From Alphaproteobacteria bacterium (GTDB lineage: Bacteria > Pseudomonadota > Alphaproteobacteria > CACIAM-22H2): a DNA stretch of 64,000 nt. The translations under genes and the position numbers were made by a program. The DNA lies in assembly GCA_016793165.1 (NCBI GenBank), contig JAEULA010000074.1:50873-114872 (forward strand), written 5' to 3'. Below, piece by piece: positions 9,039 through 17,019 of this stretch (position 1 is the stretch's first letter; each line of letters opens with the position of its first letter). Below the pieces are notes generated by a model. The model was not told the DNA's origin and did no database searches. It saw nothing but the letters and a program-made list of their open reading frames with translations.

Positions 9039-11048
9039 ATGACTCCGTCCGTCCCAGCCCCCGCCCCGACTTCCCCGCGCCCCGCCGTGCCCGGTGGCGA
9101 ACCCGCCGCCGCTGCGCTCGCGGCGACGGCGGCGATCGCCGCGCTGCCGGACGGCATCCAGGTCTGGGATGCGAGCGGCCGCCTGGTCGCCTGGAACGAA
9201 GCGTTCATCGCGCTGTTCCCCACGCTGCGAGGACGGCTGTACCGCAGCATGACGATCGCCGATCTCGCCGGCCTCGCCTACGACCGGGTGGCGCCGGCCG
9301 GCGTGGGACTTCGCCGCGAGGAGTTCGTGGCGCAACGGCTCGCGCTGTTCGGCGGCGATGCCGGCGGCTGGGACTGTCCGCTGACGCCGGACCGAACGAT
9401 CGAGGTCCGCGATCGCCGGACCGCCGACGGCGGCGTGGTCTCGGTCTATCGCGACATGACCGAGATGCGCCTGAGCCAGAGCCGGCTGCGCGAGACCGAG
9501 ACGCAGTTCCGCGACGGCATCGAGAGCATGATCGACGGCTTCGTGCTGCTCGATCCCGAGGATCGGCTGCTGGCCTGGAACCAGGCCTATCTCACTCTGG
9601 TGCCGTATATGGCCGGCATCCTGCGCCCGGGCATCCGCTTCGCCGAGATGGTCGAGAAGGGCGCCCGCGCCCGCGATCCCGGCGCCCCGGCTGCGGAGAT
9701 CGCGGGCGTGGTCGAGCGGCGAATGTCCCAGCACGTCGCCGCCGGCGCGCCGTTCGAGATCGAGACGGCCGGCGCCGGCCGGATCATCGAGGCCATCGAG
9801 CGGCGCACATCGATCGGCGGCATGGTGATCGTGCTTCGCGACGTGACGCGGCGCCGGCTGGCCGAGCGACGGCAGCGCGAGACCGAGGCGCGGTTCCGCG
9901 ACGGCATCGAGAGCATGGCCGAAGGCTTCACGCTCTGGGACGGCGACGACCGCCTCCGCGCGTGGAACCGCCGCTATCTCGAGATGTTCCCCGAGCGCGT
10001 CGAACTCGTGCGCGACGGCATCGCCTTCCAAGCGTTCAACGAGGCGATCCTGCGGCGGCGCCACCCCGGCGCCACGGCGGCGCAGCTCGCCGAGATGATC
10101 GCCGAGAGGATCCATCGGCACCGCGAGCCCGGCGGCGTCTGGGAGACCGTGCTGCCCGACGGCCGCGTGATCGAGGTGGTCGAGCAGCCCACGAGCGACG
10201 GCGGACGCGTCGCCGTCCATCGCGACGCGACGGCCCGGCGGCGCGAGCAGGCCGCGCTGATGCGTCTCCTCGCCGTCGAGCGCGATCTCAACGCCCAGCA
10301 GCGGCGCTTCGTCGCGATCGCGAGCCACGAGTTCCGCACGCCCATGGCCGTGATCGACGGCGCGGCCCAGCGCATCGCCGCACGCCTGGGCCCCGACGCC
10401 GATCCCGACCTGCGGCGGCGGCTCGACCGGATCCGCAGCGCGATCACGCGGATGACGGACATGATCGACATGACGCTGTCGAGCGCGCGGCTGGACGAGG
10501 GGCGGCTTTCTCTCGCGCCGCAGCAGGTCGATCTCGGCCGCCTGCTTGGTGACGTCGTCGCCCGCCACCGGACGATCAGTCCACGCATCGCGATCGACTT
10601 CGCGCAGCCCGCGTTGCCACTGCCGATCGAATGCGATCCGAAGCTGGTCGATCAGATCTTCTCGAACCTGCTTTCCAACGCGATCAAGTACTCGGCGTCC
10701 GGCACCACGGTGCAGGTGACCATCGACGCGGCCGTGGACGGCGCAAGCGTGTCGGTCCGCGACGAGGGCGTCGGCATTCCTGCGGACGAGATCCCGAAGC
10801 TGTTCAACCGGTTCTTCCGGGCCCGCACGGCCGCGGGCATCCAGGGAACCGGCATCGGGTTGCACCTCGTCAAGGAACTGGTCCAGCTCCACGGCGGCGC
10901 GATCGAGGTCGCCAGCGAGGTCGGGCACGGCTCCGTGTTCACGGTCAGGCTCCCTGCCCGGATCGCCGGCACGGCCGGCGCGCGAGCGGGCGGCGACACG
11001 CCGCCGCCCGGCCGCCTCGGAACCGTCGAGCCGCCCCTCAGCCCGTGA
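9039..11048 (+). CDS. orphan cytoplasmic sensor histidine kinase with three PAS domains
   Basis: 669 residues with no transmembrane segment, so a soluble sensor. Three PAS_7-type domains are recognisable by the repeated pattern of DGIQVWD, DGFVLLD and EGFTLWD, each followed by a WN motif. The second and third are clearly duplicated (RETETQFRDGIESM versus RETEARFRDGIESM), with a 25-base identical DNA block at 9506-9530 and 9893-9917. A HisKA domain carries the phospho-acceptor His430 in SHEFRTP. An ATPase domain follows with N-box NLLSNAIKYS, DEGVGIP, FNRFFRA and GTGIGL. The start at 9039 is likely but lacks a strong ribosome binding site. No response regulator is adjacent, so the partner is elsewhere. 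Confidence 0.9.
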   Translation: MTPSVPAPAPTSPRPAVPGGEPAAAALAATAAIAALPDGIQVWDASGRLVAWNEAFIALFPTLRGRLYRSMTIADLAGLAYDRVAPAGVGLRREEFVAQRLALFGGDAGGWDCPLTPDRTIEVRDRRTADGGVVSVYRDMTEMRLSQSRLRETETQFRDGIESMIDGFVLLDPEDRLLAWNQAYLTLVPYMAGILRPGIRFAEMVEKGARARDPGAPAAEIAGVVERRMSQHVAAGAPFEIETAGAGRIIEAIERRTSIGGMVIVLRDVTRRRLAERRQRETEARFRDGIESMAEGFTLWDGDDRLRAWNRRYLEMFPERVELVRDGIAFQAFNEAILRRRHPGATAAQLAEMIAERIHRHREPGGVWETVLPDGRVIEVVEQPTSDGGRVAVHRDATARRREQAALMRLLAVERDLNAQQRRFVAIASHEFRTPMAVIDGAAQRIAARLGPDADPDLRRRLDRIRSAITRMTDMIDMTLSSARLDEGRLSLAPQQVDLGRLLGDVVARHRTISPRIAIDFAQPALPLPIECDPKLVDQIFSNLLSNAIKYSASGTTVQVTIDAAVDGASVSVRDEGVGIPADEIPKLFNRFFRARTAAGIQGTGIGLHLVKELVQLHGGAIEVASEVGHGSVFTVRLPARIAGTAGARAGGDTPPPGRLGTVEPPLSP

Positions 11049-11403
11049 CGGAGACGACCTTGAACGGCCGCGTCACGCCGTCGTGCTCCGTGATCGAGAC
11101 GTATTCGCCGGGCACGAAGGCGTGCCGGTCGAACTTGAAGATCGGCTCGTCGTCGGCGGCTCCGGGCTCGTAGGAGAAGACCCAACGCCCGCCGCGGGTG
11201 TGGAGGAGCTCGCCGTTCTCCTCCGGCTGATCCAGCCAGAATCGGCGCACGGTGCAGCGTGCGCGGTTCGCTCGCCACGCCTCGGCGTCGAGTCGCCCCT
11301 TGGCATCGAGCGGCGCGATGAACTCGTAGCCGCAATCCGAGCTGCCGCCAGGAAAATCATGCGTGCGGGCAAGCTCGAGCCGCACGGCCTGTAGGGACGA
11401 CAT
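11038..11403 (-). CDS. conserved small protein of unknown function
   Basis: 121 residues with a good ribosome binding site (AGAGGAG) before the ATG at 11403. It has no signal peptide or membrane segment. The protein is rich in aromatic and charged residues (CTVRRFWLDQPEENG, WVFSYEPGAADDEPIFKF) and looks like a compact beta-rich domain. I do not recognise a named family. It starts 36 bases after the universal stress protein stop, so the two probably form an operon. Its last 11 bases overlap the end of the convergent histidine kinase gene. Confidence 0.75.
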   Translation of the reverse strand: MSSLQAVRLELARTHDFPGGSSDCGYEFIAPLDAKGRLDAEAWRANRARCTVRRFWLDQPEENGELLHTRGGRWVFSYEPGAADDEPIFKFDRHAFVPGEYVSITEHDGVTRPFKVVSVTG

Positions 11404-11439
11404 CGTTGCACTCCTCTGTTTGACCGGTTCGCCGTCGCG

Positions 11440-12303
11440 TCAATGACCCATCAGCACGGGGATCGTCGCGTGCCGGATCACATGGGCGGTCACGCCGCCG
11501 AAGATCATCTGCCGCAGCCGGTTGTGCGTGTAGCCGCCCATGATCAGCAGCGCGGCGTTCACCGCCTCGCATTCCGCGACGATGGCCTGCGCCGCCGGGC
11601 GGCCCTTGCCTGACGCGAGGCGGACCTGCGCGCCGATGCGATGCCAGGCGAGATAGCGGACGACCGCTTCGGCGTCCGGCGAATTCGCCGATTCCTCGAC
11701 CGCGACGACATGGACGCTCTTGGCGTTGGCCAGGAAGGGGATGCCCGCGGCCAGCGCGCGCGAGGACTCGGCGCTGCCGTTCCACGCGATGACGATGCTG
11801 CCGCTGTCGTTGATGACGTATTTCGAGGGCGCCATCATCACCGGACGCCCGGTGTCCAGCAGCGCCGCCTCGAAGGCGAGCATCGCCGCGACGCTGCCGT
11901 TCTCGCCCGGCTCGGGCACGATCGTGAGGTCGTTGAGCCGGCCGAGCCGCGCGATCCACTTGTCCTCGGCGCCGGCCTCGACCCGATACGCGCAGGACGG
12001 CATCTCGGCGACCCCCGGTGCCGGCGCCAGGGCGAGGCCCGACCCGGCCTGCCATGCGTCGAAGCTCGCCTTCGCGCGCGACGACCGCGAGTCCGCCTCG
12101 CGCTCGGCGCTGACCATGACCTGGTCGATCAGCGCCGGGGACGCGCCTTCGCCCAGATAGGGCATCGTCTCGCGCGGGTCGGCCTTGGCATGCAGGACAT
12201 CGACATGCGCGGTGAAGCGCTTGGCGATCCGCGCCGCGAGATTCAACGAATGCTGATCGCTCTCGGTGCCGCTGATCGGCGCCAGGATTGACTTGAACGG
12301 CAT
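11440..12303 (-). CDS. universal stress protein with two tandem Usp domains
   Basis: 287 residues from the ATG at 12303, preceded by GGGAGGAG. The N-terminal Usp domain starts FKSILAPISGTESD. The second (from about 145) has the beta-strand SIVIAWNGSAESSRAL and the C-terminal segment LIMGGYTHNRLRQMIFGG...TIPVLMGH typical of the family. The canonical G-2x-G-9x-G phosphate loop is altered in the first part (GGYT), as in many alphaproteobacterial tandem Usps, so ATP binding is uncertain. Such proteins act in stress survival. It is followed by the small unknown gene and preceded by the kinase-CDF-pdxH operon. Confidence 0.88.
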   Translation of the reverse strand: MPFKSILAPISGTESDQHSLNLAARIAKRFTAHVDVLHAKADPRETMPYLGEGASPALIDQVMVSAEREADSRSSRAKASFDAWQAGSGLALAPAPGVAEMPSCAYRVEAGAEDKWIARLGRLNDLTIVPEPGENGSVAAMLAFEAALLDTGRPVMMAPSKYVINDSGSIVIAWNGSAESSRALAAGIPFLANAKSVHVVAVEESANSPDAEAVVRYLAWHRIGAQVRLASGKGRPAAQAIVAECEAVNAALLIMGGYTHNRLRQMIFGGVTAHVIRHATIPVLMGH

Positions 12304-12397
12304 CGACTCCTCCCTGCTGCTGGTCGCATGACTGGACAGGACGGACTCTCGCACGAGCCGAGGCTTGGCCCAAGCCGGCAGATCGCGCGCCGGCCCT

Positions 12398-13930
12398 TCA
12401 GGAGATGGCGACCATCGCGCGTGCCGCCACCTGCGACGGCTCGCCGCGGGCATCGATCCGATGCCACGCCGAAAGATCGCCCGTGTCGCGCGCAAGCTGC
12501 TGCCCGAGGACATCGGCCGTCGCATCCGACGCGTCGTCGCGACGCCGGGCGATGCGCTGCGCCGCCTCGCCCGCATCGGGGTCGAGCCAGAGGCCGTCGA
12601 AGCGCAGCCCCGCCCGCGCGGCGACGGCCGCGATGGCGCGCCGTTCGTCGTCGCGCTGGTGGACGGCGTCGACCACGACCGATCGCCCCGCATCGAGGAT
12701 GGCGGCACTGCGCGCGAGCAGCTCGGCATAGACGCGAGCGGACATCCCGGCGGTGTAGTGCGCGGGCCCCAGGCGTTCGGTCGGCGCGACGCCCGCCAGC
12801 GCCTTGCGCACGACGTCGGAGCGCAGGATCACCGCGCCCGGCGCCCGAGCGAGGCGGGGGGCGAGCGCGCGCGCGAGCGTCGTCTTCCCCGAGCCCGAGA
12901 CGCCGCCGATCGCGACGAGGCGCGGGCGCTCCGGCGCGAGATAGCCGAGCGCGCGATCGAGATAGCCGCGCGCATCGTCGGCGACGGACGCGCGCGCGGC
13001 CGCATCGGGCGCGGCCACCGCGGCCGCGGCGCGGGTATGGGCGCGGATCCCCGCCCGCAAGGCGAGCATCAGCGGCAGGGCCCGCAGCCCGTCGCCCTCG
13101 GGCAGGATCTCGAGATAGGCGTTGAGCGCGGCATTGGCGTGCGCGGCATCGACCCGCAGCTCGAGATCCATCAGCAGGAAGGCGAGGTCGAACAGCGTGT
13201 CGATGATCGCGATGTCGTCGTTGAACTCGATCGCATCGAACAGGGTCGGGGCGCCGTCGACGAGGCAGATGTTCGCGAGATGCAGATCGCCATGGCAGCG
13301 CCTCACGCAGCCTTCCGCGCGCCGGCGGTCGAGCGGCAGCGTCAGGCCCTCCAGCGCCGTCCGGCACGCCGCGTCGACCGCCGCCACCGTCGCCCGCGGC
13401 AGGACGTCGGCCCGCTGCGCAAACTCGTGACGATTCTCGTCGACCACCCGCTGCAGCCCCTCCGCGCCGCCGAACGTCGCGCGGACCGCGGGCTCGTCGC
13501 GATGGAAGGCGGCGACCGCCGCGGCGAGGCGCCGGACCAGCGCCTCGTCGAGCCGTTGTGCCGCCGCCAGGCGATCGAACTGGCTCGCGCCGTCGAAGCG
13601 GCGCATCACGACCACCCAGTCGAGCGCGTCGCGCCGGTCGGCGTCGCCGAAGGCGAGACCGCCGTCCCGCGTCACGATCGACCGGACTCCCAGGTAGAGC
13701 GTCGGCGCGGTGCGGCGATTGACCACGAGCTCGGCGCGGCAGGCGGCCTCGCGCCGATCCACCGTCGAGAAGTCCATGTACGAGAACCGCACCGCCCGCT
13801 TCAGCTTGTAGGCCCGCGTCGGCGTCAGGAAGACGACGGCCCCGTGGGTGTCGATGCGCTCCACCGGCGCGCCGTCATGGGTCGCCGGCTCCGCGAGGAA
13901 GGCGATCGTGGCGGCCTGGTCGTCGCTCAT
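12398..13930 (-). CDS. APH-like phosphotransferase fused to a P-loop kinase domain
   Basis: 510-residue two-domain protein. Residues about 1-330 resemble aminoglycoside phosphotransferase/kinase-fold enzymes, with the Brenner-type motif CHGDLHLANICL followed by LFDAIEFND (metal-binding Asp). Residues about 345-510 are a zeta-toxin/gluconokinase-like P-loop domain with Walker A GGVSGSGKTT and an ILRSDVVRK segment. This fusion occurs widely in proteobacteria and its substrate is unknown. The ATG at 13930 overlaps the CDF stop by four bases (ATGA). Both nucleotide-binding motifs are intact. Confidence 0.85.
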   Translation of the reverse strand: MSDDQAATIAFLAEPATHDGAPVERIDTHGAVVFLTPTRAYKLKRAVRFSYMDFSTVDRREAACRAELVVNRRTAPTLYLGVRSIVTRDGGLAFGDADRRDALDWVVVMRRFDGASQFDRLAAAQRLDEALVRRLAAAVAAFHRDEPAVRATFGGAEGLQRVVDENRHEFAQRADVLPRATVAAVDAACRTALEGLTLPLDRRRAEGCVRRCHGDLHLANICLVDGAPTLFDAIEFNDDIAIIDTLFDLAFLLMDLELRVDAAHANAALNAYLEILPEGDGLRALPLMLALRAGIRAHTRAAAAVAAPDAAARASVADDARGYLDRALGYLAPERPRLVAIGGVSGSGKTTLARALAPRLARAPGAVILRSDVVRKALAGVAPTERLGPAHYTAGMSARVYAELLARSAAILDAGRSVVVDAVHQRDDERRAIAAVAARAGLRFDGLWLDPDAGEAAQRIARRRDDASDATADVLGQQLARDTGDLSAWHRIDARGEPSQVAARAMVAIS

Positions 13931-14865
13931 GCCTGGGCGGGCAGCCGGTGCGGCTCGATGATCCCGGCCGGGTCCTGATGGATGATCACCTCGGCATGGG
14001 GGAACGCCGCGCGGATCTCCCCCTCCACCCTGTCGGCGATGTCGTGGGCCGCGCGCAGCCGCAGCTCCCCGTCGAGCTCCAGGTGCATCTGGATGAATAT
14101 GTGCGTGCCCGACGAGCGGGTGCGCAGATCGTGCACGTCGCGGACCTCGGGGTGCGCCGCGGCGATCGCGACGATCCGCTCGCGCTCCGACGCGGGCAGC
14201 TCGCGGTCCATCAGCAGATCCAGCGACTGGCGTGCGATGCGCAGCGCGCCCCAGAAGATCCACAGCGCGATCGCGCCGCCGCAGAGCGAGTCGACCTGGG
14301 GGATCGCGAACCAGAGGCTCAGGACGACCGAGACGATCACGGCGCCGTTGAGGAGCGCGTCGCTGCCGTAATGCAGCGAATCGGCGGCGATGGCGACCGA
14401 TCGCGTGCGCGCGACGACGTAGCGCTGGAACGCCACGAGGCCGCCGGACAGCACGATCGCCAGCAGGCTCACGCCGATCGCGAGCTCCGGCCGGCTGACG
14501 GGCTGTGGCACGCCGATGCGATGGATGACCTCCATCAGCAGGATCAGCGCCGATCCGCAGATGAACGCGGATTGCGCGAGCCCGGCGAGCGGCTCGGCCT
14601 TGCCGTGGCCGAAGCGATGGTCCTCGTCCGCGGGCGTCAGCGCATGGCGGATCGCCAGCAGGTTGACGAGCGAGGCCGCGGCGTCGAGCAGCGAGTCCAG
14701 CAGGCTCGACAGCACCGCAACGGAATCCGTCAGCAGCCAGACGGCCGCCTTGGCCACGATGAGCAGCACCGCGACCGACATCGACGCGCCCGCGGCAAGG
14801 CGCATCAGGCGGCCGGCGCTCGCGTCCGGCCCGGTGGCCGGCGGGGAGGCGGCCGACGGCGTCAT
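13927..14865 (-). CDS. FieF-like cation diffusion facilitator (Zn2+/Fe2+ exporter)
   Basis: 312 residues with six predicted membrane helices and a C-terminal cytoplasmic ferredoxin-like domain. The transport site matches FieF: DxxxD in helix 2 (Asp57 and Asp61 in SSLLDSLLDAA) and HxxxD in helix 5 (His165 and Asp169 in SLHYGSD). FHGK-like RFGHGKAEPLAGL follows helix 2. Known FieF proteins export zinc and ferrous iron with proton exchange. The ATG at 14865 overlaps the pdxH stop by four bases, and the downstream kinase fusion overlaps likewise, giving a tightly coupled three-gene operon. Confidence 0.9.
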   Translation of the reverse strand: MTPSAASPPATGPDASAGRLMRLAAGASMSVAVLLIVAKAAVWLLTDSVAVLSSLLDSLLDAAASLVNLLAIRHALTPADEDHRFGHGKAEPLAGLAQSAFICGSALILLMEVIHRIGVPQPVSRPELAIGVSLLAIVLSGGLVAFQRYVVARTRSVAIAADSLHYGSDALLNGAVIVSVVLSLWFAIPQVDSLCGGAIALWIFWGALRIARQSLDLLMDRELPASERERIVAIAAAHPEVRDVHDLRTRSSGTHIFIQMHLELDGELRLRAAHDIADRVEGEIRAAFPHAEVIIHQDPAGIIEPHRLPAQA

Positions 14866-15488
14866 GGATAAAGGCGCTCCGTCCGCCATCCCGCGCCCTC
14901 GCGGTGGTAGACGACGCGGTCGTGCAGCCGGAACGGCCGGTCCTGCCAGAACTCGATCCGCGCCGGCGGCAGCCGGAATCCCGACCAGTGCGGCGGACGC
15001 GGCACCTCGCCCAGCGCGTAGCGGGCGGTGTACTCGGCCACCCGCCGCTCGAGCTCGAACCGCCCGACCAGCGGCCGCGACTGCTGCGAGGCCCAGGCGC
15101 CGATCCGGCTGGTGCGGGCGCGCGACGCGTAATAGGCGTCGGCCTCGGCCGCCGTCACCGGCTCGAGGGCGCCCTCGACGCGGACCTGGCGATGCAACGA
15201 CTTCCAATGGAAGAGCAGCGCCACGTTCGGATTGGCCGCGATCTCGCGCCCCTTGCGGCTCTCGAGGTTCGTGTAGAACACGAAGCCATCGCGATCGACG
15301 CCTTTCATCAGCACCATGCGCAAGCTGGGCCGCCCCTGCGCGTCGGCCGTCGCCAGGGCCATGGCGTTCGCATCGTTCGGCTCGCGCGCCTGCGCCTCGG
15401 CGAACCAATGGTCGAACCGCGCGAACGGATCGACGCCGGGATCGATCAGGGCCGGTTCGGAGGGCTTGGCGTCGCTTCGCTCTGTCAT
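14862..15488 (-). CDS. pdxH: pyridoxamine/pyridoxine 5'-phosphate oxidase
   Basis: FMN-dependent oxidase that makes pyridoxal 5'-phosphate in the vitamin B6 salvage and synthesis pathway. Diagnostic segments are PSLRMVLMKGVDRDGFVFYTN (split here as PSLRMVLMKG and GFVFYTN), ESRKGREIAANPNVALLFHW, the ASQQSRPL loop, and the C-terminal WSGFRLPPARIEFWQ...RLHDR. I chose the ATG at 15488 (208 residues). A GTG at 15509 is possible, but a TAGGAT hexamer at 15527-15522 would put the transcript start almost on it. It heads the operon with the CDF and kinase genes. Confidence 0.95.
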   Translation of the reverse strand: MTERSDAKPSEPALIDPGVDPFARFDHWFAEAQAREPNDANAMALATADAQGRPSLRMVLMKGVDRDGFVFYTNLESRKGREIAANPNVALLFHWKSLHRQVRVEGALEPVTAAEADAYYASRARTSRIGAWASQQSRPLVGRFELERRVAEYTARYALGEVPRPPHWSGFRLPPARIEFWQDRPFRLHDRVVYHREGAGWRTERLYP

Positions 15489-15593
15489 CTCGCACTCGCG
15501 GGGATCCACAATGTCGGCATAATCCTACCATATAGGGCGAAGGCACACGGCCGAGCAGGTCGCCCTGTCGCGAGGCCGGCTCAAGGAGGACGC

Positions 15594-16091
15594 ATGATCG
15601 CGTTGCGCAGGAACAAGTCACTGCATCTGATCGTCGCAGGATCGATGGCGCTCTCGCTCGTCGGCTGCAGCACCAGCGACGAGATCTTCACCAAGGAGAA
15701 CGTCGGCACCGTCGTCGGCGGCGTGGTCGGCGGCGTGATCGGCTCGCAGTTCGGCGGCGGCACCGGCCGCATCGTCGGCGGCGTCGCCGGCACGGTCATC
15801 GGCGCCCTGGTCGGGCGCGAGATCGGCAAGGCCCTCACCCGCTCCGACCGGGCCGCCGCGGATCGCGCGCAGGAACAGGCGCACGCGGCGCCGGTCGGCC
15901 AGCCGGTGTCGTGGAGCAACCCCGAGACCGGCCATGGCGGCACCGTGACGCCGATCGCCGAGAGCCGGAATGCCAGCGGCCAGCGCTGCCGGGACTATCG
16001 CGGCACCATCAACGTCGACGGCAGGAGCGAGCAGGCGACCGGCGTGGCCTGCCAGCAGCCCGACGGGACGTGGAAGTTCCAGAACAGCTGA
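15594..16091 (+). CDS. glycine-zipper outer-membrane lipoprotein (17-kDa antigen type)
   Basis: 165 residues with a lipoprotein signal peptide whose lipobox LVGC ends about residue 24. A glycine zipper follows (GTVVGGVVGGVIGSQFGGGT and a second run VGGVAGTVIGALVGREIGK), as in the Rickettsia 17-kDa antigen/SlyB-like family. The C-terminal part has the CRDYRGTINVDGRSE...ACQQPDGTWKF motif, also family-typical. The start is fixed by a strong AAGGAGGA at 15583-15590. Such lipoproteins sit in the outer membrane with a structural or envelope role. It diverges from pdxH and is followed by a terminator-like hairpin. Confidence 0.88.
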   Translation: MIALRRNKSLHLIVAGSMALSLVGCSTSDEIFTKENVGTVVGGVVGGVIGSQFGGGTGRIVGGVAGTVIGALVGREIGKALTRSDRAAADRAQEQAHAAPVGQPVSWSNPETGHGGTVTPIAESRNASGQRCRDYRGTINVDGRSEQATGVACQQPDGTWKFQNS

Positions 16092-16118
16092 TCGCCGCCG
16101 CATATCGGCCGATCCGAC

Positions 16119-16150
16119 AGGGCGCGCGCGGGAACTCCCGCCCGCGCCCT
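16119..16150 (+). terminator. terminator-like hairpin after the lipoprotein gene
   Basis: Inverted repeat 16119-16132 with 16137-16150, 14 bases per arm with one mismatch, and a four-base loop. No T-run follows. It lies 27 bases after the lipoprotein stop. Confidence 0.5.
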
Positions 16151-16221
16151 CGGCTTGTCCGGGCCCGGCCGGAGTGCGATGAAGCCGGACGGCGACGACG
16201 GGCCGCGAGGGGGACGAACCG

Positions 16222-16923
16222 ATGAGCGACTCCGAAATCAAGACCGCGCTGATCGTCGGCGCCGGCGAAGGCCTGAGCGCCGCCCTCGCCCGCGCCTTCG
16301 CTCGCCAGGGCATGGCGGTGACCCTCGCCGCCCGCCGAGTCGAAAAGCTCGCCGCCCTCTGCGCGGAGACCGGCGCCCATGCGGTCGCCTGCGACGCCAC
16401 CCAGCGCGGCGACGTCGAGCGCGTCTTCGCCGGCGTCGACTCGCGCTGCGGTCCGCCCGACGTCGTCGTCTACAACGCGAGCTACCGCGTGCGCGGTTCG
16501 TTCGTCGATCTCGACCCGACCGAGGTCGAGCGGACGCTGATGGTCTCGGCGATGGGCGGGTTCCTGGTCGCGCAGGCGGCGGCGCGGCGCATGGTGCCGC
16601 GGCGCCGCGGCGCGATCCTGTTCACCGGCGCCTCGGCCAGCACCAAGGGCTATGCCCAATCGGCCCCCTTCGCCATGGGCAAGTTCGCGCTGCGCGGCCT
16701 GGCGCAGAGCCTCGCGCGGGAGCTGGCGCCGCAGGGCGTGCACGTCGCGCACTTCGTGATCGACGGCGGCATCCGTTCGGGCCGGCGCCCCGAGCCCGCC
16801 GACGCGCCCGACAGCCTCCTGGCCCCCGATGCGATCGCCGAGAGCTACCTCCACGTCCTGCACCAGCCGCGCTCGGCCTGGACCTGGGAGATCGAGCTGC
16901 GCCCCTGGGTCGAGCGCTTCTGA
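16222..16923 (+). CDS. SDR-fold protein with the catalytic Tyr replaced by Phe
   Basis: 233 residues with the SDR fold. The Rossmann motif VGAGEGLS replaces the usual GxxxGxG order but keeps three glycines, and NAS stands where NNAG is expected (VVYNASYRV). Ser138 is present in TGASAS, and Lys154 and Ser/Gly spacing fit the active site. The position of the catalytic tyrosine in YxxxK is Phe150 (PFAMGK), so normal dehydrogenase chemistry is unlikely unless Tyr144 substitutes. The ATG at 16222 has GAGGGGGA upstream. It lies upstream of fabI, another SDR, without overlap. The function is unknown. Confidence 0.85.
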   Translation: MSDSEIKTALIVGAGEGLSAALARAFARQGMAVTLAARRVEKLAALCAETGAHAVACDATQRGDVERVFAGVDSRCGPPDVVVYNASYRVRGSFVDLDPTEVERTLMVSAMGGFLVAQAAARRMVPRRRGAILFTGASASTKGYAQSAPFAMGKFALRGLAQSLARELAPQGVHVAHFVIDGGIRSGRRPEPADAPDSLLAPDAIAESYLHVLHQPRSAWTWEIELRPWVERF

Positions 16924-16943
16924 GCCGCGCGGGCGGCGCGCGG

Positions 16944-16971
16944 TTGACCCTCGGGGGTTTGCGTGTAGGAT
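16944..16971 (+). promoter_or_regulatory. putative sigma-70-type promoter of fabI
   Basis: TTGACC (16944-16949) and TAGGAT (16966-16971) are spaced by 16 bases, predicting a transcript start near 16979 and a leader of about 40 bases before fabI. It is the best-matching promoter I can see in the window. aroC and the next genes may be transcribed from it as well. Confidence 0.55.
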
Positions 16972-17019
16972 GCCCCGCACCGGCCGGATTGCCGACTTTC
17001 CCAACAGGAGCATGCACTT

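Noticed and set aside
7884..10928. A 1014-codon minus-strand frame opposite the histidine kinase
   Set aside because: Antisense shadow: the plus-strand kinase has all catalytic boxes, while this frame has none and ends within the SDR gene in a different frame.
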